Shown: one piece after another, positions 18,683 through 27,726 of the stretch
Layout of the letters: every line of letters starts with the position of its first letter
Numbering within the stretch: position 1 is the stretch's first letter
DNA from: Bacteroidetes bacterium GWF2_33_16
GTDB taxonomy: Bacteria > Bacteroidota > Bacteroidia > Bacteroidales > UBA12077
Assembly: GCA_001768565.1 (NCBI GenBank)
Contig: MEOE01000018.1
Span: 1-64,000, forward strand
Direction: 5' to 3'
Length of the DNA: 64,000 nucleotides
The notes under the pieces: model-generated
Seen by the model: the letters and a program-made list of their open reading frames with translations, nothing else
The model's database searches: none
What the model was told of the DNA's origin: nothing
Position numbers and translations under genes: made by a program

Positions 18683-19531
18683 ATGAAAGGAATTATAACC
18701 CTTTTTCTATTAATAATCTTAACATTAAATCTATATGCACAACATTTACCTAAAGAGCAAATACAAATAATGACACTGGGAGTATTTCATTTTAATTATC
18801 CCGGGTTAGATGCATATAAAACAGAAGATAAAGATAAGATTGATGTGCTTTCCGATGCAAATCAGGTTGAAATACAAAAATTGGTCGATGATTTAGCTGA
18901 ATTTAACCCAACACATATTTTAGTTGAAAGGCAACCATCGTACCAAAAAGGAATTGACTCACTCTACAATGAATACATTAATGATAATTTGGTGCTTAAG
19001 CGCGGTGAGATTTACCAGATAGGTTTTCGGCTGGCTAAAAAACTAGATCACAAAAAACTTTGGTGTGTTGATGATATGGGAACCTTTTATCCGCATATAT
19101 TGGAAATTTTTAATGATTCAATAAAACTTTCTGCATTTGAGGGCTTTTACGAAACCAATCCTGATTCTTTGATAAATAATTTTTATACCAACTTATATAA
19201 GAAGCAAGATATCATATTTAAAGAAGAAGGATTAAATGCATGCATCCAATATCTAAATAATCCCGAGCTTATTTTGTTAAAACAGGGAGCATATTTAACA
19301 GGAGTTTTTAAATATTCAACAGACGAAAATAAATACGCAGGAGCCGATTTTGAGACTTGTCGCTGGTATAATCGTAATTTACACATATTTAGAAATGTTC
19401 AAGATATAACCAACAATCCGGAACACCGAATCCTTTTAATTATAGGGGCAGGCCATTTGGGAGTATTAAATCCACTATTCGAAGCATCACCTGAATATGA
19501 ATTTGTAAGTCCAATAAACTACATTAAATAA
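18683..19531 (+). CDS. DUF5694-like secreted protein
   Basis: 282 aa. A clear signal peptide (GIITLFLLIILTLNLYAQ) is followed by the segment QIMTLGVFHFNYPGLDAYK and by FNPTHILVERQPSYQ, which I recognise as the DUF5694 family, distantly like TraB/PrgY. The end has a conserved-looking HRILLIIGAGHLGVLNPLFE. No enzymatic function is established. It is 12 bp after the MBL-fold gene and is probably the last gene of that run. Confidence 0.75.
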   Translation: MKGIITLFLLIILTLNLYAQHLPKEQIQIMTLGVFHFNYPGLDAYKTEDKDKIDVLSDANQVEIQKLVDDLAEFNPTHILVERQPSYQKGIDSLYNEYINDNLVLKRGEIYQIGFRLAKKLDHKKLWCVDDMGTFYPHILEIFNDSIKLSAFEGFYETNPDSLINNFYTNLYKKQDIIFKEEGLNACIQYLNNPELILLKQGAYLTGVFKYSTDENKYAGADFETCRWYNRNLHIFRNVQDITNNPEHRILLIIGAGHLGVLNPLFEASPEYEFVSPINYIK

Positions 19532-19642
19532 TGATTATAGATTAGCTGTTATTAATTGTAAATGTTGAAAACTATATAGGGAAACTAGTCAATTACCAGT
19601 AACAGGATAACTTGTAGCTTAATATATTGTATTATTTATTTA

Positions 19643-20089
19643 CTAAACAGCCACTTTTACAACAACTTTTACTATTTCCTCAGGTTCCTCAATTTGGAGC
19701 CCAGGCATGTGTATATCGTTTGGAAAAAAAATAATAAACCGATTTTTTTCAACATCTACAAAATTTAATTTTCCTGTATGTTTTTGTAGGTCTTTTTCTG
19801 AATCGTACGTTTCATGGGAGAAATCATCTATCAATCCAAAACCCATACGTTCTTTGCCCGAAATTACAAACTGTATGTCAATATATTTTCTGTGACTTTC
19901 AGCAAAACTTTCGTCTATATCTTTAGAAAAATAATTATTTACAAGAGCAAATAATGAGTCCTGTTCTATTTGATATTTGCCTGGTTTAAATGTTGAAAAA
20001 TCGTTCTTTGTTAAATACTGAAATGCTTTTTCGAATAATGGATGCAGATTATAATATTTTTCTGCATTTAAAATATGATCATAAATCAT
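19643..20089 (-). CDS. YhcH/YjgK/YiaL family protein (DUF386)
   Basis: 148-aa cupin-like protein of the family tied to sialic acid and other sugar catabolism (possible anomerase or isomerase). The motifs ESHRKYIDIQFVISGKERMGF and NRFIIFFPNDIHMPGLQ, with His residues and a Glu, match the family's metal-binding cupin core. It stands alone between two genes of opposite orientation, so the sugar it serves is not indicated. Confidence 0.9.
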   Translation of the reverse strand: MIYDHILNAEKYYNLHPLFEKAFQYLTKNDFSTFKPGKYQIEQDSLFALVNNYFSKDIDESFAESHRKYIDIQFVISGKERMGFGLIDDFSHETYDSEKDLQKHTGKLNFVDVEKNRFIIFFPNDIHMPGLQIEEPEEIVKVVVKVAV

Positions 20090-20376
20090 AGAAATGAAGT
20101 ATTATGGTTGTTGTAAAGTTATAACAAAATACATTATGGCTCGAAAAACCATATAATTATTAACAGAAATGACCTAATGCGCAGGTAATTAATTACTTAA
20201 CCTGACGAAATCGGTTAATAATTAAATGGTTATTTTAACTTGAATTGGTGTATTGAATTAATAAAATGCATAAAATTGCATTAATAAATATTTAATAAGA
20301 GATTGTTTGAAATCTCAGTTGATATTAGAAAAAATGGTTCTAAAAATTAACATAAAAAGACAAATTATAAACTTAA
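20090..20376. other. Non-coding leader region before the aminomutase cluster
   Basis: A 287-bp AT-rich gap between divergent genes. It contains two small dyads, AATGCA-N6-TGCATT near 20265-20282 and GAGATT-N5-AATCTC near 20301-20316, and no convincing TAnnTTTG box or RNA motif. It probably holds the promoters of both neighbours. Confidence 0.4.
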
Positions 20377-21639
20377 ATGAATTCAGGAAAAATGAATACA
20401 GAATCCTCTACATCAATTGAGGATGCAAATGTAGAACCTCCGAGTGGGTTAAACTATTTGCAAAATATTAATTTAAAACTCACTTCTGAAAAACAGAACA
20501 AACCGGATTTCCCGATTAATGAAAGAACTCTCCAATTTATAGCCCAATATTTTCCCGGCACATCCCTTAACGAATGGAATAACTGGCGTTGGCAAATACA
20601 AAATAGCTATACAAGTTATACCCAGTTAAAATCTATATTACATTTATCGGATGATGAAATAAAACCTACCGATAATGGTTTTAATTTGCCAATTCGAATT
20701 ACTCCATATTATGCAAGTTTACTCGATCCAGGTGATTCAAGTCAAGCCATAAGAAAATCAGTTGTTCCGGTTTTTGATGAGCTAATTACTACGCATGAAG
20801 AAAAAGCCGATCCACTTGGCGAAGAGAATTATAGCCCGGTAAATCATATAGTACATAGATATCCTGATAGGGTATTGTTTCTTGTAACAGGTTTTTGTTC
20901 TACCTATTGTCGATATTGTACCCGTTCGCATATGGTATCGAAAAAAGACAAATGTCATTCAAGTATTAGCGAGTGGGATATCGCAATTGATTATATCCGC
21001 AATCATAAAGAAGTTCGGGACGTACTTATTTCGGGCGGTGATCCATTAACATTATCGGATGCTCGCCTTGAATATCTACTGTCGAAATTACGAGCAATTG
21101 AACATGTTGAAATTATTCGCATTGGAACAAAAGTTCCAGTTGTTTTACCGCAACGTATAACCCCAATGCTTGTAAAATTGCTTCGCAAATATCACCCATT
21201 ATTTTTAAGTATTCACTTTACGCATCCCGATGAGCTAACACCTGAAACTCAGTTTGCTTGCGTACGTTTGGCAGATGCAGGAATACCATTAGGTAGCCAG
21301 ACTGTTTTACTTAAAGGAGTTAATGATGAGGTTTCTATATTTAAAGAGCTAACTCATAAATTGCTCAAAGCTCGTGTAAGACCATATTACTTATATCAGT
21401 GCGACCCTATACCAGGATCTGGTCATTTTAGAACACCTGTGTCAAAAGGATTAGAGATTATTAAAGGATTACGTGGGTTTACTTCAGGTTATGCAATTCC
21501 TCATTATGTTATCGATGCTCCGGGCGGTGGAGGAAAAATCCCGTTATTGCCAGATTATTTGCAAAGTATTGATGATGAAAAAGTGGTTTTGCAAAACTAT
21601 GAGGGAAAAACCTTCTGTTATCCAAATCAAAAAGATTAA
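20377..21639 (+). CDS. Lysine 2,3-aminomutase-like radical SAM enzyme (KamA family)
   Basis: Radical SAM and PLP enzyme expected to convert L-lysine to beta-lysine. The cluster Cys are C174, C178 and C181 in CSTYCRYCTR, and Arg 183 matches the carboxylate-binding Arg. The PLP lysine is Lys 387 in IDAPGGGGK. The two aspartates that hold the lysine side-chain amine in Clostridium KamA (D293, D330) are kept as Asp 343 (YQCD) and Asp 380, 37 residues apart as in that enzyme, which favours lysine over glutamate. 420 aa is full KamA length, longer than EpmB. An AGGA before the second ATG (20392) makes that a rival start. A terminator-like hairpin separates it from the ATP-grasp genes. Confidence 0.93.
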   Translation: MNSGKMNTESSTSIEDANVEPPSGLNYLQNINLKLTSEKQNKPDFPINERTLQFIAQYFPGTSLNEWNNWRWQIQNSYTSYTQLKSILHLSDDEIKPTDNGFNLPIRITPYYASLLDPGDSSQAIRKSVVPVFDELITTHEEKADPLGEENYSPVNHIVHRYPDRVLFLVTGFCSTYCRYCTRSHMVSKKDKCHSSISEWDIAIDYIRNHKEVRDVLISGGDPLTLSDARLEYLLSKLRAIEHVEIIRIGTKVPVVLPQRITPMLVKLLRKYHPLFLSIHFTHPDELTPETQFACVRLADAGIPLGSQTVLLKGVNDEVSIFKELTHKLLKARVRPYYLYQCDPIPGSGHFRTPVSKGLEIIKGLRGFTSGYAIPHYVIDAPGGGGKIPLLPDYLQSIDDEKVVLQNYEGKTFCYPNQKD

Positions 21640-21663
21640 AAACTAAAATATAAATTATAAATT

Positions 21664-21701
21664 ACTTCCCGAAAATATTTAAACTTTCGGGGAGTTTTTT
21701 A
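21664..21701 (+). terminator. Terminator or attenuator between kamA and the ATP-grasp genes
   Basis: An 11-bp stem ACTTCCCGAAA/TTTCGGGGAGT followed by a run of six T. It ends only 14 nt before the next ATG, so partial read-through would set the ratio of the aminomutase to the ligases; alternatively the downstream genes have their own start. Confidence 0.7.
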
Positions 21702-21715
21702 ATACTAAAATCATA

Positions 21716-22708
21716 ATGAAAATAGGAATAACCTACGATCTGCAAAGCGATTATTTAAAGGAGGGTTTTACAAAAGAGGAAGCGGCCGAATTCGACAAGG
21801 AAGATACTATTGATGCTATCGATAATGCTCTAAAGGAAATAGGCTATCAAACCGAACGTATTGGTAATGTTAAAGAACTTACTCGTTGTTTAGCTAAAGG
21901 AGATCGTTGGGATTTGGTTTTTAATATTTGCGAAGGAATGTATGGTATTGGTCGCGAAGCTCAGGTGCCTGCACTGCTTGATGCATGGAATATTCCTTAT
22001 GTATTTTCAGGCCCATTAACATTGGCTCTAACATTAGATAAAGCTACCACAAAACGAGTTATTCGCGATGCAGGAATTCCTACTGCTGAGTTTTTTGTTG
22101 TCGAGAAACCTGAAGATATTGAAAAGGTGAAAATAAAATTCCCTTTGTTTGCAAAACCTTTAGCAGAAGGTACTGGCAAGGGAATATATGCAGGGTCAGT
22201 AATTAATACTTTCGATCAGCTTAAGGAAAGATGCCTTTTACTTTTAAGCAAGTTTAAGCAACCCGTTTTGGTTGAAAAATACTTATCGGGCCGTGAATTT
22301 ACTGTTGGTGTAATAGGATCTGGTTTAAATGCCAAATCTGCCGGAGTTATGGAAATTGTTCTCAATAATAAGGCAGAGCAAGGCGTATATTCATTTCATA
22401 ACAAAGATAATTATCTTGAATTAGTTGATTATCATTTAGCTGAACCAAAATTTGCAGCCGAATGTGAAAAAGTTGCACTTGACTCATGGCGAATATTAAA
22501 TTGTTTAGATGGTGGCAGGGTAGATGTTCGTTATGATGATAATGGAATTTGTAGTTTTATTGAGGTAAATCCTTTAGCAGGTTTGCATCCAATACATTCC
22601 GATTTACCCATTTTATCTCGTTTGCAGGGTGTAACATATTATGAGTTAATGCGAAAGATTATGAATTCGGCAATTGAACGATTAAAATCAGAAGAAAAAT
22701 TAAAATAA
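21716..22708 (+). CDS. ATP-grasp ligase, D-Ala-D-Ala ligase-like (first of two)
   Basis: 330 aa. The N-terminal domain has MKIGITYDLQSDY and LVFNICEGMYGIGREAQVP, and the ATP-grasp core has LTLDKATTKRVIRDAGIPTA, FPLFAKPLAEGTGKGI, PVLVEKYLSGREFTVGVIG and the metal-binding FIEVNPLAGLHP. It resembles Ddl in length and order but its substrate-site segments differ from the cell-wall enzyme. It and the next gene are paralogous partners downstream of a lysine aminomutase. Expected to join a carboxylate to an amine through an acyl phosphate; the substrates are unknown, beta-lysine being a natural guess. Confidence 0.85.
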   Translation: MKIGITYDLQSDYLKEGFTKEEAAEFDKEDTIDAIDNALKEIGYQTERIGNVKELTRCLAKGDRWDLVFNICEGMYGIGREAQVPALLDAWNIPYVFSGPLTLALTLDKATTKRVIRDAGIPTAEFFVVEKPEDIEKVKIKFPLFAKPLAEGTGKGIYAGSVINTFDQLKERCLLLLSKFKQPVLVEKYLSGREFTVGVIGSGLNAKSAGVMEIVLNNKAEQGVYSFHNKDNYLELVDYHLAEPKFAAECEKVALDSWRILNCLDGGRVDVRYDDNGICSFIEVNPLAGLHPIHSDLPILSRLQGVTYYELMRKIMNSAIERLKSEEKLK

Positions 22709-22725
22709 AAAACAAAGAATTTAAA

Positions 22726-23694
22726 ATGAAAAAAGCACTTGTCATTCATAATAGAATATCTGAAAATGCTTTACAGGATGAACTCGACGTATTGGAAGAA
22801 GCCGAAGTAGTTGAAAATGAGTTTAAAAAGCAAGGCTATGAAGTGTATCGAGAAGATTTTGATTTAAACATGCAACGGGTTAAAGTATCTATTCAGAAGT
22901 TAAAACCAGATTTCATTTTTAATCTTGTTGAAACAGTTGATGGAAAAGGATTCTTGAGTTTTATGGCTCCTGCGTTATTCGAGAGTCTTGAGATACCTTT
23001 CTCAGGATCTGGGTCGTTTGCATTGTACTTAACATCGCATAAAATGCATGCCAAAGAAGCTTTTGTTGCTGCTGGTATTCCTACATGCGAATGGTTTTCT
23101 GTAAACGAAACGGAGAAACTAAATCCAAAGAAAAGATATATTGTAAAACCATATGGAGAAGATGCTTCGGTTGGTATTTCAGAAGATGCAGTATTTTATG
23201 GCAATGATCCCAAACTGAAGGAGTATATAGATTTTAATAAGTCTGCCGGATTCTTTATTGAAGAGTATATTCACGGTCGCGAATTTAATATTTCTGTTTT
23301 GGGTGGTAAAAATGGCCCTCGAGTAATGCCTCCTGCCGAAATGAAATACTATGAATATCCCGATGATAAACCATTCGTGCTTGGATACAAATCAAAATGG
23401 GATGAGGATTCCTTCGAATACCAGAATACACGACGAACATTTGATTTTCCGGAAAGTGATCAACCTTTGCTCGAAAAAGTAAAGCAGATTAGTCTTGATT
23501 GCTGGAATAAATTCAATCTGAGAGGATATGTGAGGGTTGATATTCGTGTTGACAAAGATAATAATCCATATGTTCTTGAAATAAATGCTAATCCTTGTAT
23601 CTCACCAGATGCGGGATTCTATGTGGCATGTAACCAAGGTGGAGTAGAGTTTAACGAAGTTATTTCAGAAATAATTTACGACGGACAGCGATGA
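22726..23694 (+). CDS. ATP-grasp ligase, D-Ala-D-Ala ligase-like (second of two)
   Basis: 322 aa, begins MKKALVIHNRISENALQDEL. ATP-grasp core: FNLVETVDGKGFLSFMAPAL, LTSHKMHAKEAFVAAGIPT, RYIVKPYGEDASVGIS, FFIEEYIHGREFNISVLGG, YVRVDIRVDKDNNPYVLEINANPC (metal ligands E, N). It follows the first ligase by 17 bp and its stop overlaps the acetyltransferase start (ATGA), so it is translationally coupled. Having two ligases suggests two successive bond-forming steps or a heteromeric enzyme. Which substrates they join is not shown by the sequence. Confidence 0.85.
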   Translation: MKKALVIHNRISENALQDELDVLEEAEVVENEFKKQGYEVYREDFDLNMQRVKVSIQKLKPDFIFNLVETVDGKGFLSFMAPALFESLEIPFSGSGSFALYLTSHKMHAKEAFVAAGIPTCEWFSVNETEKLNPKKRYIVKPYGEDASVGISEDAVFYGNDPKLKEYIDFNKSAGFFIEEYIHGREFNISVLGGKNGPRVMPPAEMKYYEYPDDKPFVLGYKSKWDEDSFEYQNTRRTFDFPESDQPLLEKVKQISLDCWNKFNLRGYVRVDIRVDKDNNPYVLEINANPCISPDAGFYVACNQGGVEFNEVISEIIYDGQR

Positions 23695-24179
23695 AAAATA
23701 ATAATGTAACATATAGAACCAATGTTAAAGCTTCGGATATTGAAGCGGTTGGCGAAATAGTAAAATCTACCAATTTCTTTAATACTGAAGAGGTTGAAGT
23801 TGCTATGGGTCTGGTTGAGGAAGCCGTCGAAACAGGTAAAGATAGTGGTTATGAATTTATCTTTGCAGAAGTGAATGGTAAGGTTGTTGGGTATACCTGT
23901 TATGGACGTATTCCATGTACGAAACATAGTTTCGATTTATACTGGATAGCTACACATCAGGATTACCAAGGTTCGGGTGTAGGCAAAGAGCTTATGGATA
24001 GAACAGAAAAAGCGATTAAAGAGATTGGTGGATATGGTATTTATGTCGAAACATCTTCAAAAGAGCAATATCATCCAACACGGTCGTTTTATACTAAAAT
24101 GAATTATATACAAAAAGCACTGTTCGAAGATTTTTATGATAAGAATGACGGAAAAGTAGTTTACGTTAAATTCTTATAA
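23691..24179 (+). CDS. GNAT-family acetyltransferase of the aminomutase/ATP-grasp cluster
   Basis: 162 aa. The acetyl-CoA loop is DYQGSGVGKELMDR, with FIFAEVNGKVVGYTCYG before it and EQYHPTRSFYTKMNY in the terminal strands. Coupled to the upstream ligase by a 4-bp overlap and closed by a terminator. In methanogens and some bacteria a lysine aminomutase (AblA) pairs with an acetyltransferase (AblB) to make N-epsilon-acetyl-beta-lysine, an osmolyte; this protein is much shorter than AblB/YodP and is not recognisably the same subfamily, so the analogy is only functional. Confidence 0.86.
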   Translation: MKNNNVTYRTNVKASDIEAVGEIVKSTNFFNTEEVEVAMGLVEEAVETGKDSGYEFIFAEVNGKVVGYTCYGRIPCTKHSFDLYWIATHQDYQGSGVGKELMDRTEKAIKEIGGYGIYVETSSKEQYHPTRSFYTKMNYIQKALFEDFYDKNDGKVVYVKFL

Positions 24180-24202
24180 CAAATAAACCCTAATATTTTG
24201 AG

Positions 24203-24240
24203 CCCTTTCTTTTGAATTTTCAGAAGAAAGGGATTTTAAT
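24203..24240 (+). terminator. Intrinsic terminator of the aminomutase cluster
   Basis: Perfect 9-bp stem CCCTTTCTT/AAGAAAGGG with a 12-nt loop, then ATTTTAATTTT. It closes the four-gene cluster. Confidence 0.75.
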
Positions 24241-24391
24241 TTTATTTATTTTATATTTTACCTGTTTTTTTTAACAAAAAATATAGCCATAAAATATAGA
24301 AAGTTTATTTTTACGATCTTTATTAAACTATTGAAATTCAAATTTGTCGAATAAGTTAAAGTATTTAATATTAATTAAAAATTGAAATAAA

Positions 24392-26485
24392 GTGAAAAGA
24401 TTATTATTTGTGATGTTGGCAGGTAGTTTTATCATTACATCCTGTGCAAAAAAGGCCGAGGTTAATCCCTTATTGGCAAAGTATGATACTCCATTTGAAG
24501 TACCACCTTTCGAAAAGGTAGAATTAAAACATTTTGCTCCTGCATTCGATGAGGCAATGGTTCAACACAAAGCTGAGATAGAAGCAATTCTTACAAATCC
24601 AGAAGAGCCTACATTTGAAAATACAATAGAGGCTTCATTTTATGCTGGTGATTTATTAGGTAAAGTAGGAGCAGTATTCGGCACTTTTAACAGTGTTAAT
24701 ATTTCTGATTCAATTCAGATTCTTGCTCAGGAGATTTATCCAAAACTTTCAGCTCATGGCGATGAGATTGGTTTAGATCCAAGATTTTGGGAGCGTGTAA
24801 AAGTTGTTTATGCAAATAAAGAGAAATTCAATCTTAATGCAGAGCAATCGTTTCTTTTAGAAAGTGTTTATAAGGGATTTATTCGCAGTGGTGCTAATTT
24901 GCCTGCTGATAAAAAAGAGGAATTAAAAAAGATAAATCAGGAATTATCAACCCTGACTTTAAAAGCTGGGCAAAATATTCTTGGTGAAGTAAATCAATAT
25001 AAACTCATTATTGAAAATGAAAAAGATTTGGCTGGTTTACCAGAATCTTCAATTCAGGCTGCCGCTGAGGTAGCCATGAAAGATAGCTTAACTGGTAAAT
25101 GGGTATTTACTTTAAATAAACCAAGTCTTATCCCTTTTTTACAATTTGCTGATAACAGAGAGTTGAGGAAAGAAATCTATAATGCCTATATAAATCAGGG
25201 TAATAATAATGATGATAAAGATAATAAAGAGTTAATGGCTCAAATTATCAATGTGCGTGTTAAACGTGCACAGCTATTAGGTTACGAATCACATGCTGCC
25301 TTGAGAACTGAGAACAGAATGGCTCAAAATCCTGAACGCGTTTTTGAGCTTCTTCTGAAACTTTGGGATGGGATTACTCCAAAAGTAAAACAGGAAAGAG
25401 ATGCATTACAGGCAATGATCACAAAAGAAGGTGGTAAATTTAAACTTGAGCCTTCAGACTGGTTTTATTATACCGAAAAATTACGTAAAGAAAAATACGA
25501 TTTGGACGAAAACCAAATCAGACCATATTTTAAGTTAGAAAATGTTCGTGAAGGTGCTTTTGCTGTTGCAAATAAGCTTTATGGTATTACATTCACACAA
25601 ATCAATAATGTTCCACTTCCACATCCCGAAGCTACAGCATTCGAAGTAAAAGAAGCTGATGGAACACATATAGGACTATTATTTACAGATTTCCATCCAC
25701 GACCAAGCAAAAGAGGTGGTGCATGGTGTGGTGGATTCAGAGATCATAGTATTTCAAAAGAAGGTGTTGAAATTAAACCTTTGGTTACATTGGTATGTAA
25801 TTTTACACGTCCAAGTGGCGAAACTCCTGCTCTTTTAAGTGCTGATGAGGTTGAAACACTATTTCACGAGTTTGGTCACGCTCTGGATGGATTGTTCTCA
25901 AAAACATCCTATTCTGCAGGTGATGTAGCATGGGATTTCGTTGAGTTACCATCACAGATTATGGAACATTGGGCTTTTGAACCCGAAGTTCTTAAAATGT
26001 ATGCTACTCATTATTCTACAGGCGAGGTTATTCCTGAGGAATTAATCGAAAAATTGCAGAAAAGTGCAAAATTCAACCAGGGCTTTGCCTTAACAGAAGT
26101 ACTTGCAGCTTCATTACTTGATATGAAATTTCATGTTTTAACTGCACCACAAGAAAACCTAAATGTAATGGATTTTGAAAAGGATTATATGAATAGTATT
26201 GGCTTGATTCCTGAGATTTATCCACGTTACAGAAGTACATATTTCGGACATATTATGGGTGGTTATGATGCTGGTTACTATGCATATACCTGGGCTAGCG
26301 TTCTTGATAACGATGCTTTTGATGCTTTCGTTGAAACTAGTTTGTTTGATCAGGCTACAGCTAAATCATTCCGTGAAAATGTGTTGGCTATGAATGGTAT
26401 TAAGGATGCTATGGAAATGTATGTTGCTTTTAGAGGTAGAGAGCCAAAAATCGATGCTCTCCTAAAAAGCTTAGGAATAAATTAA
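24392..26485 (+). CDS. M3-family zinc metallopeptidase (oligopeptidase/dipeptidyl carboxypeptidase type), lipoprotein
   Basis: Zinc peptidase that trims oligopeptides in the periplasm. The signal sequence LLFVMLAGSFIITSC ends in a lipobox with Cys at about residue 18. The zinc motif is HEFGH (His 492-His 496) in VETLFHEFGHALDGLF, with the third ligand Glu in the WDFVELPSQIMEHWAFE segment. The C-terminus has YAYTWASVLDNDAFDAF, typical of Dcp. 697 aa is normal. The start codon is GTG, chosen because it sits directly before the signal peptide and no ATG does. Dcp versus oligopeptidase A specificity is not resolved, though the lipoprotein form favours Dcp. Confidence 0.92.
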   Translation: MKRLLFVMLAGSFIITSCAKKAEVNPLLAKYDTPFEVPPFEKVELKHFAPAFDEAMVQHKAEIEAILTNPEEPTFENTIEASFYAGDLLGKVGAVFGTFNSVNISDSIQILAQEIYPKLSAHGDEIGLDPRFWERVKVVYANKEKFNLNAEQSFLLESVYKGFIRSGANLPADKKEELKKINQELSTLTLKAGQNILGEVNQYKLIIENEKDLAGLPESSIQAAAEVAMKDSLTGKWVFTLNKPSLIPFLQFADNRELRKEIYNAYINQGNNNDDKDNKELMAQIINVRVKRAQLLGYESHAALRTENRMAQNPERVFELLLKLWDGITPKVKQERDALQAMITKEGGKFKLEPSDWFYYTEKLRKEKYDLDENQIRPYFKLENVREGAFAVANKLYGITFTQINNVPLPHPEATAFEVKEADGTHIGLLFTDFHPRPSKRGGAWCGGFRDHSISKEGVEIKPLVTLVCNFTRPSGETPALLSADEVETLFHEFGHALDGLFSKTSYSAGDVAWDFVELPSQIMEHWAFEPEVLKMYATHYSTGEVIPEELIEKLQKSAKFNQGFALTEVLAASLLDMKFHVLTAPQENLNVMDFEKDYMNSIGLIPEIYPRYRSTYFGHIMGGYDAGYYAYTWASVLDNDAFDAFVETSLFDQATAKSFRENVLAMNGIKDAMEMYVAFRGREPKIDALLKSLGIN

Positions 26486-26491
26486 TAAATT

Positions 26492-26518
26492 AAAGCTGGC
26501 CACGAGCCAGCTTTTTTT
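26492..26518 (+). terminator. Intrinsic terminator after the M3 peptidase
   Basis: Stem AAGCTGGC/GCCAGCTT with loop CACGA and a T7 tract, 7 bp past the stop. Confidence 0.9.
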
Positions 26519-26587
26519 ATGTTTTAAATTATAAGAAAACCTGCTGCGTAATAGTATTTTTTTTACCAGCTCAAAAAATGAATTTGG

Positions 26588-26595
26588 TATCTTTG
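26588..26595 (+). promoter_or_regulatory. Bacteroidota-type -7 box (TATCTTTG) for ilvE
   Basis: TAtcTTTG matches the TAnnTTTG consensus and predicts a start near 26602, giving a leader of about 28 nt before ilvE. The -33 element is poor. Confidence 0.5.
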
Positions 26596-26629
26596 TAACG
26601 CAATTTTTACAAACTAAACTACAACTGCT

Positions 26630-27649
26630 ATGCAAAATTTAGAATGGAGTAAACTCCCTTTTGGTTACCTAAAAACAGACTACAACGTTCGATGTTATAA
26701 TCGTGATGGAAAATGGGGTGAACTTGAAATCTCATCATCTGAATATATCAATTTACATATTGCTTCAACTGCAATCCATTATGGTCAACAGGCTTTCGAA
26801 GGAATGAAAGCATATATGGGCAAAGATGGAAATATACGGATTTTTAGATGGGAAGAGAATTTTAAACGATTAGAGCGATCAGCAAATGGTATTTTAATGC
26901 AACCTGTTACAAAGGAATTGTTTAAAAAAGCAATTACTACAGCCGTTTTAATGAATAAACGATTTATGCCACCTTATGGAACAGGAGCAACTTTGTATAT
27001 ACGACCTTTATTAATTGGTTCAGGAGCTGAGGTTGGGGTTAAACCTGCTGGTGAATATCTATTTGCAGTATTTGTATCTCCTGTTGGACCTTATTTTAAA
27101 GAAGGATTTAATCCGGTTAAAATTGCTGTTGTACGCGATTCTGATCGTGCAGCACCACTTGGTACAGGTAGTATAAAAGTTGGTGGTAATTATGCATCTA
27201 GTTTAAAGGGTGTGATTAAAGCAAGAGATGCTGGTTATTCATCTCCAATGTATCTCGATTCAGTTGAAAAGAAATACATAGACGAAATTGGTGCTGCAAA
27301 CTTTTTCGGAATAAAAGACAATACCTACATTACTCCAAAATCAACATCAATACTTCCTTCAATAACCAATATGAGTCTTATGCAGTTAGCCGAGGAAATG
27401 GGTTTGAAAGTTGAACGTAGACCTGTTGCTGTTGAGGAGCTGGAAAGTTTTGAAGAAGTAGGTGCTTGTGGAACCGCAGCTATTATATCACCAATTGGAG
27501 AGATATTTGATATAGATGTTGATAAAAAGTATACTTTCTGTAAAGATGGAAAAGCAGGTCCAATTTCTACAAAACTCTACAATAAGCTTGTTGGAATTCA
27601 ATTTGGAGATGAGCCCGACACACATGGATGGGTTGAGATTCTGAAATAA
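26630..27649 (+). CDS. ilvE: Branched-chain amino acid aminotransferase
   Basis: PLP enzyme of fold type IV that interconverts leucine, isoleucine and valine with their 2-oxo acids. Visible landmarks: HYGQQAFEGMKAY near the N-terminus, YIRPLLIGSG, GGNYASSLKG containing the segment before the PLP lysine region, YLDSVEKKYIDEIGAANFF and ACGTAAIISPIGEI near the end. 339 aa matches the eukaryote-like/IlvE type II group common in Bacteroidota. Monocistronic, with its own promoter and terminator. Confidence 0.95.
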   Translation: MQNLEWSKLPFGYLKTDYNVRCYNRDGKWGELEISSSEYINLHIASTAIHYGQQAFEGMKAYMGKDGNIRIFRWEENFKRLERSANGILMQPVTKELFKKAITTAVLMNKRFMPPYGTGATLYIRPLLIGSGAEVGVKPAGEYLFAVFVSPVGPYFKEGFNPVKIAVVRDSDRAAPLGTGSIKVGGNYASSLKGVIKARDAGYSSPMYLDSVEKKYIDEIGAANFFGIKDNTYITPKSTSILPSITNMSLMQLAEEMGLKVERRPVAVEELESFEEVGACGTAAIISPIGEIFDIDVDKKYTFCKDGKAGPISTKLYNKLVGIQFGDEPDTHGWVEILK

Positions 27650-27673
27650 TTCTAAGTATAATTGAGAAATAAT

Positions 27674-27703
27674 AAAGGCTACCAAAATAAGGTAGCCTTT
27701 GTT
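27674..27703 (+). terminator. Terminator between ilvE and the Sia genes
   Basis: Perfect 10-bp stem AAAGGCTACC/GGTAGCCTTT, loop AAAATAA, followed by a mixed T-rich tail. It may also serve the convergent SiaC-like gene on the other strand. Confidence 0.7.
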
Positions 27704-27726
27704 ATATAAAATAAATGAGATAGTTT

